From positions 1 through 32,224 of the forward strand of contig JAILAA010000069.1 in assembly GCA_024681875.1 (NCBI GenBank): a DNA stretch of 32,224 nucleotides, read 5' to 3'. The notes under the pieces were generated by a model. The model made no database searches. It had not been told where the DNA came from and was given only the letters and a program-made list of their open reading frames with translations. Origin of the DNA: Prevotella sp. (GTDB lineage: Bacteria > Bacteroidota > Bacteroidia > Bacteroidales > Bacteroidaceae). The position numbers were made by a program, and so were the translations under genes. Shown piece after piece: positions 29,445-32,224 of this stretch; position 1 is the first letter of the stretch; each line of letters starts with the position of its first letter.

Positions 29445-30932
29445 ATGGATGACATGACTTTTTGGATTATCCTTGGAGTGGCCGTGCTGGCCTTCTTTAT
29501 CTTCATTTCCTATGTGAAGGCACCGCCCTCGTTTGCGTTCATCATTTCGGGTTTGAGCAGTCAGCCACGCGTGCTCATTGGAAAAGGCGGATTCCGCATC
29601 CCCTTCCTGGAACGTCTGGATAAGGTGTACCTCGGACAGATCACCGTCGACATCAAGACGGAAGAAAGCGTACCCACCAACGACTTCATCAACGTCGATG
29701 TGGATGCCGTGGCGAAGATTCGTGTCACGCCCAACAACGAGGGCACTCGTCTGGCCGCCAAGAACTTCCTCAACATGCTGCCTGACCAGATTGCACAGCA
29801 GCTGCAGGACTCGCTGCAGGGTAACATGCGTGAGATTATCGGTACGCTTGACCTGCGCTCGCTGAATACCGACCGCGACGGTTTCTCCGACCAGGTGATG
29901 CAGAAGGCACAGCCCGACATGGCCAAGCTGGGTATCGAAATCATCTCGTGCAACATCCAGAACGTCACCGACCGCGAGGGTCTCATCAAGGACCTCGGTG
30001 CCGACAACACGGCAAAGATCAAGAAGGATGCCGCCATCAACCGCGCCGTGGCTGAGCGCGACGTGAAGATTGAGGTGTCGAAGGCCGACAAGGACGCCAA
30101 CGACGCCCGCGTGGATGCCGACACCGCCATCGCCATCAAGAACAACGACCTGGCCCTGAAGCGCGCTGCCCTGAAGCGCGAGGCCGACACCGCCCAGGCC
30201 GACGCCGATGCCGCCTACGCCATTCAGCAGCAGGAGCAGCAGAAAACCATCAACATCAAGACCGTCGAGGCTGAGATTGAGAAGACGAAGCGCGAGCAGA
30301 TTCTGTCGAAGGAGCAAATTGAAATCAAGCAGAACCAGCTGGCTGCCGAGATTGAGAAGAAGGCCGACGCCGACAAGTACAAGGTGGAGAAGGATGCCGC
30401 CGCCGACTTGGAGCAGCGCAAGCGTGTGGCCGAGGCCCAGAAATACGAGGCCGAGCAGCGTGCATTGGCACAGAACGCCGAGTCAGATGCCGTGCGCTAC
30501 CGCTTAGAGCAGGAGGCCGTGGGTATCAAGGCCAAGGGCGAGGCTGAGGCATACGCCATTCAGAAGAAGGGCGAGGCCGAGGCTCTGGCTATGGACAAGA
30601 AGGCAGAGGCCTACAAGAAGTACAACAATGCTGCCGTGATGCAAATGATGATCGAGGTGCTGCCGCAGGTAGTCGAGAACGTGGCAAAACCCATCTCGGC
30701 CATCAAGGACGTGCACGTCTACAGCGGCGGTCAGGACACCGGCGCTGGTGTGGCTTCGATGAGCGGCGGCGTTCCCGTGGCCATTAAGCAGGCCTTCGAC
30801 GTGCTGAAGAGCGCTACAGGCGTAGACATGGCCGACATCATGCGCGCAGGCACCATCGAGGCTAAGGTGACGCGCAACGTCAACCTGAACGACCAGGCCC
30901 GCGACGCCGTCGACAACATCACAGGAGCTTAA
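29445..30932 (+). CDS. Flotillin-like SPFH-domain membrane protein
   Basis: This 495-residue protein has an N-terminal membrane segment (about 5-24, WIILGVAVLAFFIFISYV), an SPFH/band-7 domain (about 27-200) and a long Ala/Glu/Lys-rich coiled coil (about 200-400) with repeated KADxD, EAEA and AEAQKYEAEQ motifs. A Gly/Ala-rich tail follows (residues 425-495). This is the flotillin/YqiK plan; relatives oligomerise on the cytoplasmic membrane and organise membrane microdomains. Partners of this family often include an NfeD-type protein; none is seen next to it. The preceding gene is a small lipoprotein, 39 nt upstream. A near match to a -7 box, TAAATTTA, is at 29430-29437, so weak independent transcription is possible. 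Confidence 0.9.
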   Translation: MDDMTFWIILGVAVLAFFIFISYVKAPPSFAFIISGLSSQPRVLIGKGGFRIPFLERLDKVYLGQITVDIKTEESVPTNDFINVDVDAVAKIRVTPNNEGTRLAAKNFLNMLPDQIAQQLQDSLQGNMREIIGTLDLRSLNTDRDGFSDQVMQKAQPDMAKLGIEIISCNIQNVTDREGLIKDLGADNTAKIKKDAAINRAVAERDVKIEVSKADKDANDARVDADTAIAIKNNDLALKRAALKREADTAQADADAAYAIQQQEQQKTINIKTVEAEIEKTKREQILSKEQIEIKQNQLAAEIEKKADADKYKVEKDAAADLEQRKRVAEAQKYEAEQRALAQNAESDAVRYRLEQEAVGIKAKGEAEAYAIQKKGEAEALAMDKKAEAYKKYNNAAVMQMMIEVLPQVVENVAKPISAIKDVHVYSGGQDTGAGVASMSGGVPVAIKQAFDVLKSATGVDMADIMRAGTIEAKVTRNVNLNDQARDAVDNITGA

Positions 30933-30992
30933 TGTAGTCAAATTTTACTGACGAAAAATCAAATAAAGGAGTTCGGTACTGGAAATTAGGCA

Positions 30993-31000
30993 TACCTTTG
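30993..31000 (+). promoter_or_regulatory. -7 box of rhaD
   Basis: TACCTTTG (30993-31000) fits TAnnTTTG and lies 25 nt before the rhaD ATG, implying a leader of about 18-20 nt. The -33 element is not clear. This region also separates rhaD from the flotillin gene. Confidence 0.55.
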
Positions 31001-31025
31001 CACCGCGAAAAACGAAACTTTCAAT

Positions 31026-31835
31026 ATGAAGAGTATCCTTGAAGGACGGCCGGCATTAAAGGCTGAGATTGAAAAGATAGCCGAAGTGGCTGGCTACCTG
31101 TGGCAGAACGGGTGGGCCGAGCGCAACGGCGGCAACATCACCGTAAACATCACCGAATATGTGGATGACGAAATACGTCAGTTGCCCGCCATCAGCGAGG
31201 TGAAGCAGATAGGCATCACCCTACCCGCCCTGAAAGGCTGCTACTTCTATTGCAAGGGCACGGGCAAGCGTATGCGCGACCTGGCACGCTGGCCAATGCA
31301 GAACGGCAGCGTCATCCGCATCCTCGACGACTGTGCCAGCTACGTCATCATAGCCGACGAGGCTGTCATGCCGACCAGCGAGCTGCCAAGCCACCTCATC
31401 GTGCACGCCAAGCAGATAGAGAAGGGCACAGGCTATAAGGCCACCGTGCATACCCATCCCATCGAGCTGGTGGCCATGAGCCATAAGCGCGAGTTCCTGG
31501 GCAAGGACGTGCTGACACGCATCCTCTGGTCGATGATTCCTGAGACGAAGGCCTTCTGTCCGCTGGGTCTGGGCATCGTGCCCTACACCCTGCCAGGCAG
31601 CAACGAGCTGGCCGAGGCCACGCTGAAAGAGCTGGAAGACTACGACGTAGTGATGTGGGAGAAGCACGGCGTCTTCGCCAAGGGCACCGACGTGATGGAT
31701 GCCTTCGACCAGATCGACGTACTCTCGAAGAGTGCCAAGATTTATATCGACGCCCGTTGCATGGGCTTCGAGCCCGAGGGCATGAGCGACGAGCAGATGG
31801 CCGAGATGACGCGTGCCTTCAACCTGCCCAGATAA
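31026..31835 (+). CDS. rhaD: L-rhamnulose-1-phosphate aldolase
   Basis: This 269-residue class II aldolase splits L-rhamnulose 1-phosphate into dihydroxyacetone phosphate and L-lactaldehyde, the last step of rhamnose catabolism. Zinc ligands are H142 and H144 in VHTHP and H214 in WEKHGVFA. E119 in SELPSHL matches the catalytic Glu117 of E. coli RhaD. Length fits the family (about 270). It has its own promoter box and its own terminator (31911-31945), so it looks monocistronic. No rhamnulokinase, isomerase, transporter or AraC/RhaR-type regulator is in the window. Confidence 0.93.
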   Translation: MKSILEGRPALKAEIEKIAEVAGYLWQNGWAERNGGNITVNITEYVDDEIRQLPAISEVKQIGITLPALKGCYFYCKGTGKRMRDLARWPMQNGSVIRILDDCASYVIIADEAVMPTSELPSHLIVHAKQIEKGTGYKATVHTHPIELVAMSHKREFLGKDVLTRILWSMIPETKAFCPLGLGIVPYTLPGSNELAEATLKELEDYDVVMWEKHGVFAKGTDVMDAFDQIDVLSKSAKIYIDARCMGFEPEGMSDEQMAEMTRAFNLPR

Positions 31836-31910
31836 TAGCCACGGACTTACATGGACATTATTTAGAATAAAAACAACTACTGACTACATATATATCTTAG
31901 AAAATGGTAG

Positions 31911-31945
31911 GGCTCCCGGTGCTGTGAAGCAGTGGGAGCCTTTTT
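31911..31945 (+). terminator. Intrinsic terminator after rhaD
   Basis: GGCTCCC (31911-31917) pairs with GGGAGCC (31934-31940). An inner TGCT/AGCA stem closes a GTGA loop, and five T (31941-31945) follow. It lies 75 nt after the rhaD stop codon. This is the clearest rho-independent terminator in the window. Confidence 0.8.
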
Positions 31946-32224
31946 AGTGATGGAGTCGCGGAGAGTGTCAAAAATCTTTACAAATCGTGTGCTGAACGAC
32001 GCTCAGAATCGCGTAGAATTCACCAAATGTTTCTTTGGCCGAAAATATCGCAAAATTCGAGGAGTTTACTATTTGTTTGACTGACAAATGTTTAAGTTCT
32101 TTTGAAGGTTATCGCTGGCTCCCTCGCAAAAAAATCTAAGCCCCGCGTGAAAAAATCCAGCCTAGATTTTTTTACGCGGAGCCTGTTTTTGAACAAAAGA
32201 ATGCTGCAAAAAAGCAGAAATAGA
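31946..32224. other. Right-edge intergenic sequence without a supported gene
   Basis: Together with the stretch after rhaD, this makes 389 nt without a gene. It holds a small ATTTGT/ACAAAT inverted repeat (32071-32089) and the competing-hairpin structure at 32117-32183. I saw no TAnnTTTG box and no open frame with family signal. It may be the leader of a gene beyond the window. Confidence 0.5.
32117..32183 (+). promoter_or_regulatory. Mutually exclusive hairpins, possible attenuator or repeat
   Basis: Three related segments lie in a row: segment 1 CGCAAAAAAATCTAAG (32125-32140), segment 2 CCGCGTGAAAAAATCCAG (32142-32159, nearly a direct repeat of 1), and segment 3 CTAGATTTTTTTACGCGG (32162-32179), which is complementary to both. 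Segment 3 can pair with 1, extended by GGCTCC/GGAGCC (32117-32122 and 32178-32183), or with 2 as a tight hairpin. TGTTTTTG follows. Confidence 0.5.

Noticed and set aside
29409..30317. Antisense frame opposite the flotillin gene
   Set aside because: It mirrors the Ala/Glu/Lys-rich coiled-coil codons and has no recognisable domain.

Overview
The window looks like chromosomal DNA of a Bacteroidales bacterium, most likely Prevotella or a close relative. The reasons are: many upstream regions carry the Bacteroidetes promoter -7 box TAnnTTTG, often with TTTG 19-20 bp further upstream; there are many small lipoproteins; large secreted glycosidases are present; one secreted esterase ends in a type IX-secretion-like tail; and family-level matches such as DUF4954, LruC-domain and RhaD proteins fit that order. 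The genus is an inference, since no rRNA or tRNA was seen.

Layout, left to right. The left edge carries a strong leftward promoter for a gene outside the window. Then comes a minus-strand LruC/DUF4842-type lipoprotein gene interrupted by an in-frame TAA (93-1997). A 326-bp divergent intergenic region leads to a plus-strand pair: a TPR/SpoIIE-type phosphatase and a secreted CE1-like esterase, closed by a perfect 15-bp hairpin that also faces the next operon. From 14260 down to 6259 runs a minus-strand four-gene cluster: PAP2 phosphatase, 6-phosphofructokinase, GH89 alpha-N-acetylglucosaminidase and GH2 beta-galactosidase. It joins periplasmic or extracellular glycan trimming to glycolysis. An EamA transporter (14460-15395) is divergent from it.

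From 15474 to 25106 runs a long co-directional block: dxs, trkA, hflX, a DUF4954 beta-helix protein, a PLP aminotransferase and two tandem paralogous lipoproteins. It ends in a nested inverted-repeat element. On the minus strand lie a small zinc-ribbon lipoprotein and an ADP-forming acyl-CoA synthetase. Divergent from these, on the plus strand, are thyA, a small lipoprotein and a flotillin/SPFH protein, then a solitary rhaD with its own intrinsic terminator. The last 280 bp have no gene but contain a competing-hairpin structure.

The most unusual theme is that short repeats normally expected between genes lie inside reading frames without breaking them. A G/C-rich palindromic repeat codes for part of the aminotransferase N-terminus and has an inverted partner just upstream of its start codon. 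A related palindrome codes for the linker between the two halves of the acyl-CoA synthetase. Two arrays of a degenerate 7-bp repeat code for surface-loop-like segments of the GH89 enzyme. Further repeats (an 8-bp tandem array after thyA, an A/T-rich inverted repeat between dxs and trkA, a nested palindrome at 25124-25264) sit in intergenic positions. This resembles in principle the palindromic elements that enter Rickettsia proteins in frame, but the families here look different.
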